In this document: piece after piece, positions 25,578 to 38,602 of the stretch
Position numbering within the stretch: position 1 is the stretch's first letter
How the letters are laid out: every line of letters begins with the position of its first letter
Assembly (NCBI RefSeq): GCF_028858725.1
Contig: NC_084759.1
Coordinates: 140,038,671 to 140,102,670 of the forward strand
Origin: Colius striatus
Taxonomy: Eukaryota; Chordata; Aves; Coliiformes; Coliidae
Direction of reading: 5' to 3'
Length of the DNA: 64,000 nt
Notes under the pieces: model-generated
What the model was told of the DNA's origin: nothing
The model's input: the letters and a program-made list of their open reading frames with translations, nothing else
Database searches by the model: none
Program-made: the position numbers and the translations under genes

Positions 25578-28500
25578 TCCCCAGAAAACCTAAAAGGGAA
25601 AATATCTTTATTTCATTTGAAATTCAGCCTAGGAATTTAAATTTCTAAATACAGGCTACTAGTCTGTGCTTTTTAAGAGGTGTCACTCTGAAACTCATGT
25701 TAAATAGCTGTGTGCATGTGGAGATGGTTGTTTTCCTGAAAAGCTTGCGGTTGCCAGAGCAGTAATAGTGGCGTTTAGCACTAAGGACAATAGTGGACCT
25801 CTTTTAAACCAAGCTGTCCCCTCCATACAGGCCTAAGAGACTGACAGTCAATCCATTTATGTTGCTGCAGGTGGTGATGGTGACTGCCTCTGATCTTATA
25901 ATAAAGCCAGGCAGATTGTAGATCACAGTTACTGTGGTTAGGTTACCTTTTTTAGTCTCTGTTTTGTTTTGGATTTCTTTTTAATTGTAAAGGATGGAGT
26001 AAGACAAAACCAGGAGTTAAGAGAAACAGAGACAGTTTCTTATGTGAAACGCTCTCAGGAGTGACACATATGAAGCTTTCCAGAACACTTCTGTTGTGGT
26101 CCAGAAAACAAACCATCGTCCATAGCCCAAAACTGTGTACAAGATTGTTTCAGAAATATGTGTCATTTTTATAGGCTTCTCATCTTCTGCAAAAACAAGA
26201 AGGAAAGTCACAAACTTGCCTGATAAGGCATATATGTAGAATATGAATTCCAAATTTTGAAATCCTGGAGGAAAGTCCTGATCCTTCAGCTGTGAGGCAA
26301 TCACTTTGCAGAAATATACTTCATAGGAACATGGCTTGAGAACTAAATCTTCAAGACTTCACCTGGAAACAGGACTTATTTGACCAATAGTAAATGGTTC
26401 CATCTGAGCTGCTCAACTAAAATCACTTTATAGTTAATGTGGGGAAAAAAAAGTGTGCTAGTCTCAATGCCTCTCACCAAAATAGATGACTTGGACTATA
26501 TGAGGAGGTAGAATGCCTGTGACTGGTGTCCAGCTAGGTAAGAAAGGTTGCTGAAAGTAGGTTATATCAGCAGTAAGTTGTTAGGTTGTATTGAAACACT
26601 GGAGCTTCCAAGTGCCTTCAGAGAGAGGTCAGATGAACTGCCTGTTAGAAGTAACTCAATGGACTGCAGAAAGTTAGGACTAGATGCATGTTAAATGTCT
26701 AAAGACAGATGAAATAACCTGCCCACCCCCACTTTTTTTAAAAAGGATACCATTAACAGTAATGCCCAGAATGGAGATGCTAGCTACAGACACTTCCCAC
26801 AGCTAGGGATACTTTTTCCCATGTTCCACCAATTGATTTACTGCATATGATCATGTTGTATTCAGGCTGAACTCTTGGCCTGTTGTCTGACTCAACCATG
26901 ATGGAAGCAGCCTAAAATCACCTGCAATTTAAAATACAATGGAAAACTTACTCCAGTATATTTATCTCTCTAACAGAAAACTCAAAGCATTACAGACATG
27001 CATCCATACTGTATGTGAGATGGATGGTGTGGGCTACCTCAATTTGATTGCTCACTTGGAAACATCTCATATGGAATTAGCATTTAAAAAATACTAGATT
27101 ACAGTTCTCTGAACATCATCAACTAACAGTAGTTTTAGACAAGAGTTAGTGCTGTCAAAAGCAACAGATAACTTTGAGTGCCTGATTTTCTGAAAATGTC
27201 CTTATAAATTCTTCACAAATTTCATGACCTCTTAAAGATTTCTCAGACATCAGTCAATTTGAAACACATCTATCCTCTAGTAATTTTTACCAGAACTTCT
27301 AGGTAAGCAAAGGATGAACTCTTATATTAGTACTAATATTTTCCAGGGTTCTTAGAGTATTTTTAGAATATTAATATTTATCAGAGTATTTATTAATCAA
27401 AGTTACTTTACTGAATAAAGAGGTATAATTTCTATTTCGTGCATGACACTTTCAAATATGCTGACGCCTCCTTGTTCTGTTGCAAGGATAACAATAAGCT
27501 GTTATTTTGGTGTTTCAGTCTAGATATGGAATGCAGCAAAAAAATCTGAACTTTTCCTTCTGTGTTACAAGGACTTCAGATTACCTCTATCCTTAAACAG
27601 ATGAAAACAAGAAATCATGTTGCCTGTGGAAAAAACACTGGTCCTTTGTGTTTAAGAATCAACAGGTTACAATAAATTTAACTAACAACAGTCAAAATAT
27701 TGTAAAATTCTTATAACTAGGCTATTTAACTTGATGTATTCTTTCTCAGTGCCCATTTGCTATGCACCTGTATGCATGAAATGGCTGAACTACAAGTTTG
27801 TGTGACTTTAGAGAAATGTGTTATTGGATGCCTGAGGCAGAAAACTCAAGTAACAAATGAAAAAAGAAATGTAGAGATGGACAGGATGCTCTTTAATCAT
27901 GTAAGGATATTGCAGCTATGCTTATTGCTCTAAATTCTGAGTTTCCTGTAGGGTTTTTGTTTTTCTGAATAAAGCCAAAACAAAAAAGAAATTAAATCAA
28001 TTTTAAGTATTAGCTGTAAGTATTTCAAAATTAAATGTTTATTTTTTAATCTGTTGCCTGACTGGAGCCTGAAATATTTAATGGATTTTTTAAAAGACAT
28101 TATTATTACAGATTATGCCATATTAATTAAGGTTACAGTACAGGCATTACCGGAGAGTTTTCTTTAAGGAGTATTCTTAATTGTATTCCTGCTATCCCAC
28201 TATCAGTGGTGATACTGAAATAATGAGCAGCTTACATAAACTAGCTACTGCTAGGTTAGTTAATCTCCATAATGATGTTACACTGTTTTCCATGGGATTT
28301 ATGTTTATACAAAGATGGGAAGCCTGGGTAAAGAACCAGAGGCTTAATCTTAGGCGTTTCTTTCTGCTGTTTTAACTGTTGCTGTCTTAGTGAATCTTTC
28401 AAGTTTTGTCTTCAGTTGAATAGGGAGTCCATGGGAATTTAACACGTTTGAAAGATTTCTGAGATTATTGCATTGTTAGTTCCTTTTAAATAAAGTTCTG

Positions 28501-30640
28501 ACAGCGTTTCTCTACCTCATAGCACAATATGCTGACATATTTTCATTTTGTAACATCTGTTTGTAAACATTGCCTTCTATTTTGTCAGAGGGTATCTCTG
28601 ACTGCTTCTCTCATTCTGTCCTAACAAACTTTTATGTTGCTTTATTAATCACTCATTTACAAAGGTGCTTAAAGGTGGTTAAACTTTTAGTGCTCACACA
28701 CAGCCTTAGAAATTTGTTCACAAAAAACTTTGATAAGTAATGTAATAATAGCAGCAAATAGTATACAAAAGCTAGACTGATTAGTAATAATGATTTCCAG
28801 ATGAGGATGGACTACCCACTAATGCCTCACCTCATATCCTGCAGTCACATTGCAGCAGAGAAATGCTCAGTGTCTGTTACTAGCTCCAACTAGCTCCTAT
28901 AATCCTGAAATGGCTCATTTCCTTCACCAGCTGTGCCCTGAACAGGGAAGACTGAGGTTGCTTGAAGTCCTTCATTGGCTTTTATAAAAAGAATTCAGCA
29001 ACAGTTCCAAAAAAGTCTTTAGATGACACTAATACAACATAGGAGTCAAGTAGCTATAGAATTGGTAGCATCTTCCCCTAAAGACCTTGTCCCAAAATAT
29101 TGTGAAGACAAGTGACAATATAAATCCCAGAGTATCATTCTCCAAAACAGCACCAAATTGAAGAAATACACAGGCATACTTCAAGGTAAAATTACATAGC
29201 TCAATCATATAGTAGAGGACACAAGAAATCATTCAGCCTCCAAAAGCCCTGGTTACTTGAATCAGATTTGGGTTCGCAGGACTCATAGATGGCAGATCAT
29301 CCAGACCTTGACTGAAAAATGCATCTACTACTTTTCCTTCAAGATGTTTACAAGATGTGTCACCATCCCATTAACATGAATTATGTAGAGGCCATTCCAG
29401 TTGCAGAGCCTTTGCGTGCATAAAAGTTGCTTCTCTACCACAACATACTCATAGTCCTGGAAGACAACTGATGAATATAGACAGATGGAGAAGAACAAAG
29501 ATTGTAAAAGTATTACTTAGCATGCTGAGCAGTGGTCATAACGTATCTATAGATGAGTATTTGTCAGGTTGATTTTAGGGATTATGGCAAGGAGGAATTT
29601 TAAGAGCTAGATTTGACAAAGGATAATGAATTATCTTAATGTGAGCTCCTCCCAAGCAGAGCAGACAGGACAGAGGAAGGCACAGAGGCACATATCTGAA
29701 GATTTTTTAAATGGATTTTATAAACAAAATTGCTGTTTCTTACGAACAAGAACAGAAGTCAGAGAGAAACCAGGGAAAGAATAAAAGTCTGTTCATCCTC
29801 AAAAAAAAATTCATTTTCTGTTAATGCAGTGTTCTGGCTAACCTAAAATGAAGTATTTCAGTTCTGGATAACTTAGAAAAGTCAAGGAAGGTGCTCCTAT
29901 GGTGACACTTTTTACACTTTCCCCTCTTTGATTGTTACCTTATTTTTAGCCAGTGCTATGGACAAGATGGTGAGTTGAATTTTGGCTTTTGTTAAAGAGT
30001 TCTGGATCTATCCCTCCCAAACTCACAAGACTGTACCCTATCTTTAAATACCATACTGTTTTGTGGCAGGATTCTATCATGTTATCACATGTACATTTTC
30101 CTAAATGTAATTAAATATTCTTTGTGGCAAAGAACACTATTTTTACCTTCATACTTGACAGAGGGCTGCAGGGTTATCTCTTTCAACTATGTCTACAGAT
30201 GCTCTCTGATAGTGTTGTGTATTTGCCCATCTTGCTACCTGACTGTGCTCAGTTTTTGCACAATACCTTGCTGTACATGTTATCAAGCCATTTTGGGAAG
30301 CATACTGGCTGATGGGTCTATTTGCTGTTGGTCACGGTCACTTTCCCACAAAGCAACATATTTTCATACACTGCAAGGACAAGCAGATGTAGTCTATGCT
30401 AAGGAGTAGCCCATACTCAGTATTTCCCTTGCAGTGTATCTTGAGGTCATTTAAACCCTGCTCCTGAGAACAGACTAGCACCCAAAAGGCAAGTCTGGAT
30501 TTGATCAGGCACTTATAAAGATTCCTACTTAAAATCCACAACTACCTACCTCTTTCCTTGATACAAGCACAGAGCTGTTTTATACATCGTCAAACAACCC
30601 CAGTGAAAAGACCAGGGTATATATTCCTACACATATATAT

Positions 30641-31068
30641 ATCATAGAATAATAGAATGATAGGGGTTGGAAAGGACCTTTAGAGATCATCTAGTCCAAC
30701 CCCCCTGCAGAAGCAGGTTCACCTAGATCAGGTCGCATAGGAACATGTCCAGGTGAGTCTTGAAGACTTCCAAGGAGGGAGACTCCACAACCCCTCTGGG
30801 CAGCCTGTGCCAGTGATCTGGAACTTTTTGTGTTCCAGCTTCATCCCATTACCCCTTGTCCTGTTGCTAGCTACTATAGAAAAAGGGATGCCCCAACCTC
30901 CTGACACCCACCTTTTAGATATTTGTAAGTGTTAATAAGATTTCCCTTCAGTCTCCTCTTCTCCAGACTAAACAGCCCCAGTTCCCGCAGCCTTTCCTCA
31001 TATGAAAGATGTTCCATTCCCCTGATCATCTTGGTGGCCCTGAGCTGGACTCTCTCCAGAAGTTCTCT
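30641..31068 (-). mobile_element. young CR1 3' fragment with internal deletion
   Basis: ATCATAGAATAATAGAATGA at 30642 is the CR1 3' terminus in reverse orientation. The 3' UTR and the last reverse-transcriptase codons follow to about 31066 (GGCCCTGAGCTGGACTCTCT). It is closely similar to the 53.1-kb copy, including the shared words TAGCTACTATAGAAAAA and ATCTAGTCCAA. It lacks about 40 bp that the other copy has between GCCAGTG and TGGAACTT. An (AT)n run lies directly at its 3' end. Confidence 0.92.
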
Positions 31069-34000
31069 ACTGTGGTCTCCTGGTTACCAAGACACTCGAC
31101 ACTCTCCTGTGAAAAGGCATCCCCTGTCAAATCCAATGCTTCAGAATGGGAGATGGAGCTGTGGCCTCCTGCCTCTCCAGGTATGCCATAGCAATTGGCA
31201 ATACAGTGTTGAAAGTAGATGTTCTTCAGTGTCATCTCTGTGAACATGCCTCTGTCTCCTACATCCTAGATCTTAATATCCTCCATAGTCCTAGAAGTCA
31301 TTCAGTTTCTTGAAGATATTAGCAATGGCAGCAATTTCCCCTTCCCATTCTCTTGATTAAACAGAGGGAAGGAGGTAGAAAAAAGATAAGAGACATAAAA
31401 CTCCAGATGTTGTCAACACCAATATCTGGTTCCACCAGAGAATTTGAACACTGAAGTAATGATGAATTACAGTGGGGTCCCTATGGCAATCCAGATTGCA
31501 ATCATAATACCACTGAGGAAGAATAAGGGCTAGAGTTCATTAACATGAATAGTAAATGAATTTATGACAATTTCCACTGGTTCTTTCAAAGAACATGAAT
31601 ACATCTGTAAGAAATTAATACGACACATCAGTGTTCCTCATTCATTAATAAAGTCTGGTATTGCACATTTGTTGAAAAATTTGTTGCAACTGTTACCACT
31701 GGTTTTTAATTACATAACTGTACTTTATTAAAAGCATAATGCAAACCTCTCTAGCAGAAGAGTTTGCAGATTGCTATGTAGGTGATTTAATTATTAGTCC
31801 CAAGTTACTTTGGTGTAGAAATGGAACTTCTTCAGTTTCAAAGCGTGTAGGTATTCAATCATGCTAAATATGTACGATAGAGTTACAGTCACTCTGCCTT
31901 CTTCAGGGTTAGCAATTAACTTTATATTAATGAGAGACTACTAAAGGATCTTTCTGTGATCTAAGCATAGAGGGTGAAATAGCAACACCAAAAAAGCAAG
32001 CCCTAAACACAGAGCAGACCCAGTAATAACATAACCAACTGTGATGGAGTCAGCACAGTCACTGCTGTACTCCCAAGTGTGAAGTCACAGCTTGCCCATT
32101 TTTATGGGCAGACTGTCAGGATAAGACCTAGCACAGGTGAGAAGAAACACAGATTAGCAGAATTTATGCATTTTAACTTGGGCAACATGAAGAGTATTCA
32201 TTAGCCCTGTGTTGTAAAATAAGAGTTTATGCTCTGCTACTCTACTCAGCAGTAGTTCCTGCTGACATGTGCCTCAGCATTGCATGTGTATCACTATTAA
32301 GTATCCCTGATGAAAATGTTGCTACTGCAAGAAACCCAAACTGTGTATTTGCATGCCTCTGTGCAAATGCACCAAATGCCTACCAAGACAGAAGGTCTGC
32401 ATTACGACCTAGCGTAGAGGTATTTGCATGTGTGAGATCCACAAGATGCTGTGAAGAGCATTCCATCTCCACCTCAAGCGCCCTGGTTTGGCAGCTCATG
32501 AAGCCAAATGGACCAAAATGTGGAAGCCTGGATTCTGCAGGCAACTCTGCAGCCCACCTTCAGTTGATACTAATGGAAGTTATAGCTTCCTTGGGAACTC
32601 CATTAAGCCTGTCCACATAAGGTTAAACACAAACAAATGTTGACAGGATTGCAGTCTTATTTACTACATTAGAAATAAACACTTATTAAAACCTGCATCT
32701 TAAAAATATGCATTTGATTTTTCTTCTACATAGTGAAGAAAAAGTAGAGAAAAGGAGAAGTTGTAAATCCTTAGGGTACACTCAAGAAAAACCATCATTA
32801 TAAATGCAGTTTCATGAGCCGTGAGGGAAAATATAAAAAAATGCAATATTAAATTAAACCAGCGATGCTTCATATTGACTACAAACCAAACTAACAGCAA
32901 AGTTCATCCATAATTTGATGACAAAGTTGCAAATTTTTTTCACGGCACTACATTAGCATAACTGAACAGATTTATGTACATTGCCCAGAGCCAACACAAC
33001 AACATTTGGAAGATATTCTGTGAAAACGAAGAAAACTATCTGAATGTTTCTCTGTGAACCTTTAGTAACAGCTACAAATATTTGTGTTAACATGCTATTT
33101 GTTTGGTAGTTTTTCTACTAGTTATTAAGTATCATCTCAGGAGAGTGCTAAAAGGAAGGGTGAAAAAGTAAACCAGGTCACAGGTGGGTTGCTGTCTGAG
33201 ACAAGGATTCAGCTCTGACCAGGTGTGTTCTGCTCTTCAGCAGTCCTCACTGCAGGTCTGGGCTGCTCTTCTACATTAACAGCAAAGACAGTAGCCTTGA
33301 GCTCAGTAACCCTTTCCCTACTGCAGGAGTCATACCAGAGGAGTCCATTTCTTCATCTATGTCACCCATGGCGTGATCAGCTCTGGAGTTTGTAAACTTG
33401 GATTCAGCTAGACAAAGGTGCCCAGAAGATGAAATGCCACTCATTTTCCATAGAATTCAGTCAGGTCACTTGAAATCAAGTCCCTGTCATCTTTTGCTCT
33501 CTCATCAAAGTCTCATCAAACTCCATGCCAAAATCTTGCTTTGGAAGTTGTTGAAACCTGCAAAATCATCATCTATAATGGGATTTCCAGATCTGAATGC
33601 CCACCTTCCCACCTTTAGCATTCCTTTCCTGTTCACACATTCTCTTCACATATTAGCTGTCAGGCCTGCAGTGTCACACCAGTCCTCTATCCTACCTTTC
33701 ATGAAGCAAATACCAGTAGCTTTTACAACAGAAACACCTCTAGAAAGTACCTCATAAGCATCTAGAAAGAAAATTATAAGCCAGTAAAATTGTTTGATGA
33801 TTAACAGGTAGCACCACCAGACCAGACAGAAAGTACACTCTGGACTTTGGTAACACTTTGATATCTTATTAAGCCAGGAAAGTATTGTTTAGTAGTACTT
33901 CAAATTGTGAGCCTTTACAAAATACTTCTGTCAACTGTAACTGTTCGGATTTACCTATGTTAATTAATCCTGAAACAGTATTTTGCTTTAACTTAACAGT

Positions 34001-36084
34001 CTGTGGCTTCATTTACATTTCAAGTTGTTTGCATTCTTATTTCATTATCTGCTCCCCATGCATTACGGTTTCTGGTGAACTGAGACAGTCTGAAGCTCTG
34101 ACTGAAGACACTGGCCTACTGCAGGCATTTACCAGACCACAAAGGAACCAAAATTCCTGTTCTGAACCACTGGTGAGCACGTTCCTAAGCAAAAACAGGG
34201 ACACATTCAGGTGTGGATAACAGGGGAGCTAAGCCAGCTATATCCCTTGCAATATGAGGTAGAGGCCCACATTACAGACCCTGGAGTAACTACACAGTCA
34301 TGGACCTCGAGCCACAGTTTTCATGTTCACAGCATGGACGGGCCCAGCTCTTTACCACCAACATGTCTGCAGTGCTGGGCTCAGCAAGAGAGAGGAGGTT
34401 GTCTGCTCTATCCTATTGCAAGTGTCAGTGTTGCCCCTGGGAGTCCTAAAGCCACAGATAAACTGACTGGTGACTGTAGGTAGATAGAGTTCACTGCCTG
34501 ACACCATAGAAAAGAAGGCTACAAGAAAGACTGAGCTTCTCTCAGCTTCACTCCAGCCAATAATTTCCATAAGCCAGCTATCCTCTTGTGCTGGGACTGC
34601 TCCTTTTGCTGGTAAAACAAGAATAATATTTTTAAATACATCAAAGTGCTACTTTCAAAAATGAATTAAGGCTGTGAAACACATTGACCCACCAAAGATG
34701 CATGGAACAGGAGGGAGAAATCTAAGACACGTGACTCCGGTGGGGTGGGAAAAGAAGGTGCTCCTGACTTCTGCCGGATCAGGCTGAATTTAGACTGACA
34801 GCACACAGACCATCTGGGGTCAGATCCCTAGTACCTTCAGCTTTGTTTATCTTCTCCCAGTTTTTTGTAAGATGGAAAGACAGAAAGGGAATCTGACCCA
34901 TTGTTCAGGCAGTCAGTCATGTGATGGTCTTCACAGGGGAAAACCTTCATCTAATTACTGCTATCAGGATGAACAGCACCCATGCACACATTTTAGGATC
35001 AGCACAAGTGGCAAAGCGACTGAGAAAATACACAATGTCAGGTCCAACTATAAACAAATCATTGCTTATGATGAAGCAAGGTGGCCCTTGGACTATAGGA
35101 CTAAACCCAAAGGCTTTTAGAAACTGTTTTGGGTAGAAAAACAAAACAAAACAAAACAAAACAAGTAAACTCATCAACATTATATATCAGAAGCATGAGT
35201 ATAGAGAAAACAAACAGCAACTGAAGTGGTCCTGGGCCAGTCCCGTGGGTCTCAGTCATCCGAAACCTCTGCCTGTGTCCGTGAATAACATTTACTAAAT
35301 TGTTATGACCTGGCACCAACAGGAGACTTCAGCACAAGCAGACTGCACAGCCACTAGGATTTTTAATGACCAATAAATTATCTGCTGCTTTGGAAAAGCC
35401 AGTTATGGCATTTAATTTGACAACCCCATGCAGAGTGAATTCCATAGACACCAAACAAATGTCAGGCCTAGAGACTAACACACATTTCCCCAGATGCAAA
35501 ATAAGACACTCACCAGTTGCTCTTTTAGGAGGATGGAAAAAGCTAATCCCTCTAAATTATGTAAACCAAACAGAGAGTGAAGGCTTAAAGCCTCGGCATT
35601 TACTTTTAACAAGTAAGGCATAAACCACACTACTGCTTTCACATTTGCCTCCTGATTTTTTTTTCTTTTTTGCCTTTGAATGATATGCAGCACAACTATT
35701 TTAAGATCTGCTCCAGAGTGCCTGCAGCTGGCGTAGTTTGGAGGGAACAGTAGATGCTCTTTTCTCCTCAGAACTGCCACCCTGCCTTCTAAACACTTAA
35801 CCATCTTCTTGTAGACAGACTTGGATTATGGAACGTCTTTTCCAATCCAGCTTTTGTTTAATTTTGCATTGAGAAAGACAATGAGGGGAGAGCTTTTTCT
35901 TTCACTTATCTTGTATCTCATTCAGATCTGAACTGGAACAGAAACAGAAGAGGAACATCCACTGAACTCTAAGTGCTTTCCAGCGCTGTTTCACATCTGT
36001 TACTAATGTATCTTTACATTGCTGGATAGTTTAATAAACAAGGAAGTAAGAGTTGTCTGGTGAATTTAGTCCTATCATTTCCAA
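31069..36084. other. intergenic upstream of the RERG promoter
   Basis: No gene recognised. Two octamer motifs ATTTGCAT (32347-32354 and 32422-32429) lie 75 bp apart. The longest frames (33398-33757 and 32267-32620, under 120 codons) show no domain. Confidence 0.55.
35137..35162. repeat. (AAAAC)5 microsatellite
   Basis: About five tandem AAAAC units. Such arrays often mark the tail of a retroposed element, but I could not identify one upstream. Confidence 0.9.
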
Positions 36085-36175
36085 ACTTGATCCCCGGCTC
36101 TGACACTAGCCTCTTGGAGAGGCTGATGTAATTACATGGTTCATTTTCTCCATTTGCAAATTGAAATAAGAATGC
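36085..36175 (+). repeat. MIR-like ancient SINE remnant just upstream of the RERG island
   Basis: TCCCCGGCTCTGACACTAGC, then a diverged middle, then GGTTCATTTTCTCCATTTGC and AAATTGAAATAAGAATG follow the MIR sense order: CCCGGCTCTGCCACTTA, CTCAGTTTCCTCATCTGT, AAAATGGGGATAATAAT. It lies about 300 bp before the CpG island. Confidence 0.5.
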
Positions 36176-36640
36176 TTCCTTTTGCCATAAGCCACGTTGG
36201 GATGCAGGACCTGTGAAACGTTCGTGCTACTGGAAAGTGGTCTGAGGAGGCAGCAGCCTCACTGTCCCTGTGCTGTTGGGATCGTCGGAACAGGGAGAGA
36301 CGATCTGGCTCTACACAGCTACGCGGGGTGGTACTGGCGAGCAGCACAGAGCAAACGAGAAGGAGGGAAAGACGGTACTTGAGATGCCACGTTAAAATGC
36401 GGAGCAGACTTGGCTGGGGCCGATGGAGAGCACTTAGTCAAAATTTATGCGCGTTAACAACAGTCAGGGTCCCAAGTAACTAAAGTCTGCGTTACTACCG
36501 AGCACGTCGCATTCCGGGGCCATGCTCCTGCCTCTCAGAGATGCTGCCGGGCACCGGGTTACGCGTGCAGGAACCTAACCGCTAGCGGATGGTTCCACTT
36601 CGCCCGTCCTCCGTGTCTCCCTAGCCCGGGGCCCGGCAGT

Positions 36641-36670
36641 CACCGCACCGCACCGCACCGCACCGCACCG
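36641..36670. repeat. (CACCG)6 pentanucleotide microsatellite in the promoter island
   Basis: Six perfect tandem copies of CACCG are followed by a degenerate unit, CGCCG, at 36671-36675. The array lies about 100 bp upstream of the GC box next to the presumed RERG first exon. Arrays of this type are length-variable, so it could be a polymorphic promoter element. Confidence 0.9.
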
Positions 36671-36782
36671 CGCCGCAGCGGCGGGCGTGCTGCTCACGGC
36701 AGCCCGCAGGGGGCGCCGCAGTGCCGCGCGGCGCGGAGGGCGCTGCAGGAGCCGCCGCCGGGCGGGCGCGCGGAGGGGCGGG

Positions 36783-36963
36783 CGACCTCTCCGCATTGTG
36801 CGGCCGCGCCGCTGCCGCTGCCGCCGGCGGGAGCGCGGGCGCGCTCGAGGCCGGGGCCGGGGCTGAGGCTGGGGCCGGAGCGCGCCTCCCTCTGTGAACG
36901 CCGCGGCGCAGCGCGGGCACCACCGAGTGCAGGCGGTCCGCCCTGCTCGCTGCGCGCAAAGAG
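36783..36963 (+). other. RERG: probable non-coding first exon of RERG (5' UTR)
   Basis: A very GC-rich stretch just downstream of the GC box GGGGCGGG (36775-36782) ends in the donor AG/GTGAGC at 36963/36964. It lies 1.74 kb upstream of the first coding exon. It contains no ATG, as suits a leader exon. Joining it to 38707 places the RERG start codon directly after the junction. It carries three GGGG runs (36853-36856, 36859-36862, 36871-36874) that could form a G-quadruplex in RNA. The transcription start is not visible in the sequence, so the left boundary is a guess based on GC-box placement. An alternative donor lies at 37380/37381. Confidence is moderate because it rests on promoter-like composition and a single splice signal. 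Confidence 0.6.
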
Positions 36964-37904
36964 GTGAGCGCCGGGCGGGCGGCGCGGGGCTGTGCGCGCC
37001 AGCGGGGCATCTTCGCGGCTACGGGGAGAAGGGAGGAGCGGCGGAGGGGGGCGAAGGGGGTAAGGCGTGCGGAAAAGCGTGAGCGGGAAGATGCGTCTCA
37101 GGGTGCACGATGCCCACTGCACGCGGGGCCGGACACCGTGCCGCGGAGCTGCCCTGCGCCGGGCGGGCGTCACCTGCCGGGAGCAGCCGGGCAGCGGAGC
37201 CCACCCCGCGTTTATGGGGCGGTGGCAGTGGATCAGTATCTGCATAGAAATGGAACGCATCGGTGCCGGTGGCGGGCGGGGGCGCGGAGTGGAGCGGCGT
37301 GGCGGGTCGTGTCGGAGGCTGCGGCGGGGGCTCGCCGCGAGGCTGGGTACCGGCAGGCGGGAGGGAGCTGTCGTGGGAGGGTAAGAACGGTGTCCCCTTC
37401 CCACTCACCCCGCGGGGTGATGCTGTTCCTGAAACACTTCGCGCTTCTGTCTTTTAGTGGAAAGTGAACGCAGTCTGATATTTCCTCTTGGACAAGACAG
37501 AAAGATGTCAGAGATTAACTGGGACCCTTCTCTCTATACGATGTCCTCACTCTTTCTTTTTACAAGGTTTTTTTGTTTTTTTTTTTTAATAGGCAAAAGT
37601 CTCAGGCTTTTATTTCAAGAAACATAGTTGAAACTAATTTTGCTGTAGAGCAGGTAATATTATCCTAGAGAGCCTCCTACATCACTAATAGAATTTATGG
37701 CTAAAGTGGACACTTTGACATAACAGCAAACCTTCATAACAGGTTTCATTCACAAGTAAAGTTCTACTCAATTTTAAAGGGAGACTGAATTTTTGATGTT
37801 TTAGTTAGGGCTGAGAATCATGATCATCATCACACGTTACCATTTTCTTTCCCAAGATGTTAAAGCATTCTACAATAACAGCTACAATTTGTATTTTTTA
37901 CTGT

Positions 37905-38045
37905 CTTGGTTAGAGAAATCAAGGAAAAAAGGATCAAGTAACTTCCTCAAGGTCATGCAGGAAAACTGTAAAAATAAATAATTCCCATGGGCCTGTTAAA
38001 AGTGTATTATCAGAAATTCTGTTATCTTTTTTCTAACCCCATGCT
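37905..38045 (-). repeat. MIR-like ancient SINE remnant in RERG intron 1
   Basis: AGTAACTTCCTCAAGGTCAT followed by GCAG resembles reverse-complement MIR (AGTAACTTGCCCAAGGTCAC, ACAG). Downstream TCTAACCCCATGCTTTGCC resembles the reverse MIR 5' part, CTTAACCACTATGC. Diverged. Confidence 0.45.
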
Positions 38046-38602
38046 TTGCCAGATGTTTATGTATCAGCTGAAGCAGCTTAACCAAGGAGCACTGGAGAAC
38101 TTCTGGATACAGATTTGTTTAGCAGAATGGTCAAGGTACAAGTGCTTAGAGGTTTTAAAGTAATGGCAGATAAGTAATTGAAACCTTTCTGGAACTGAAG
38201 GTCTTTAAGAAAGATCAGCTGTCTGCAGCATTACTAGTGAATGCTCATAGCTTCTAAATACACTCTACAAAAACTAATTGGAGTTGAGGCAAATACAGTA
38301 AATATAAAAAGTTGCAGCTGAAAGAGAAATAATAGGGCACCTTGTGAAGCAGGTACTGTGGGTTGTTAAGTACCTTTTGCAGTATTACAGTGTCAGTGTG
38401 AAACAAACGGCAAGAGCTAAAAAAGCTGAAGGTGGGTTTTGCACGAACAGTGCCAAATGTGTCAGTGGTGTTACTGCAATGTTTAAAGTGGGAATATAGC
38501 ATCAGTTATCATGACTATTTAAAGGGGAAGAAAGGGGGAGTTGAGGGAGAGCCTGGCTCCTTACAGTTCCATCCTCATGGTGTTCTTCCTCAGGCTCTGC
38601 AT

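Larger units (their letters stand above)
23586..30640. other. intergenic, no gene seen, two possible conserved non-coding segments
   Basis: No exon recognised. The stretch about 25440-25640 (TEAD-type inverted pair) and the stretch about 28060-28360 (homeodomain-type TTAATTAA words, no simple repeats) look like candidate enhancers. Conservation cannot be judged from one sequence. Confidence 0.45.
36480..37440 (+). promoter_or_regulatory. RERG: CpG-island promoter of RERG
   Basis: This is a compact island of very high GC and CpG content inside otherwise AT-rich DNA. CpG-containing words rise from about 36170 and become dense between about 36500 and 37420. It contains GC boxes (for example 36775-36782 and around 36760), a CACCG pentamer array and the presumed first exon. 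No TATA box is obvious at the predicted exon, consistent with a dispersed CpG-island promoter. Islands of this kind often fire in both directions, so a minus-strand transcript towards lower coordinates is possible. In human the divergent neighbour on this side is PTPRO, but no PTPRO exon is visible in the window. Confidence 0.85.

Noticed and set aside
32267..32620. 117-codon plus-strand open frame
   Set aside because: Composition is random-like and no motif was recognised.
1..36000. Exons of PTPRO, the human divergent neighbour of RERG
   Set aside because: No receptor-phosphatase coding segment was recognised on either strand. The gene probably lies beyond the left edge.
36694..37404. 236-codon minus-strand open frame, and further long frames on both strands, across the CpG island
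   Set aside because: High GC depletes stop codons. The products are low-complexity Pro/Arg/Ala/Ser sequence without domains, and several frames are open at once.
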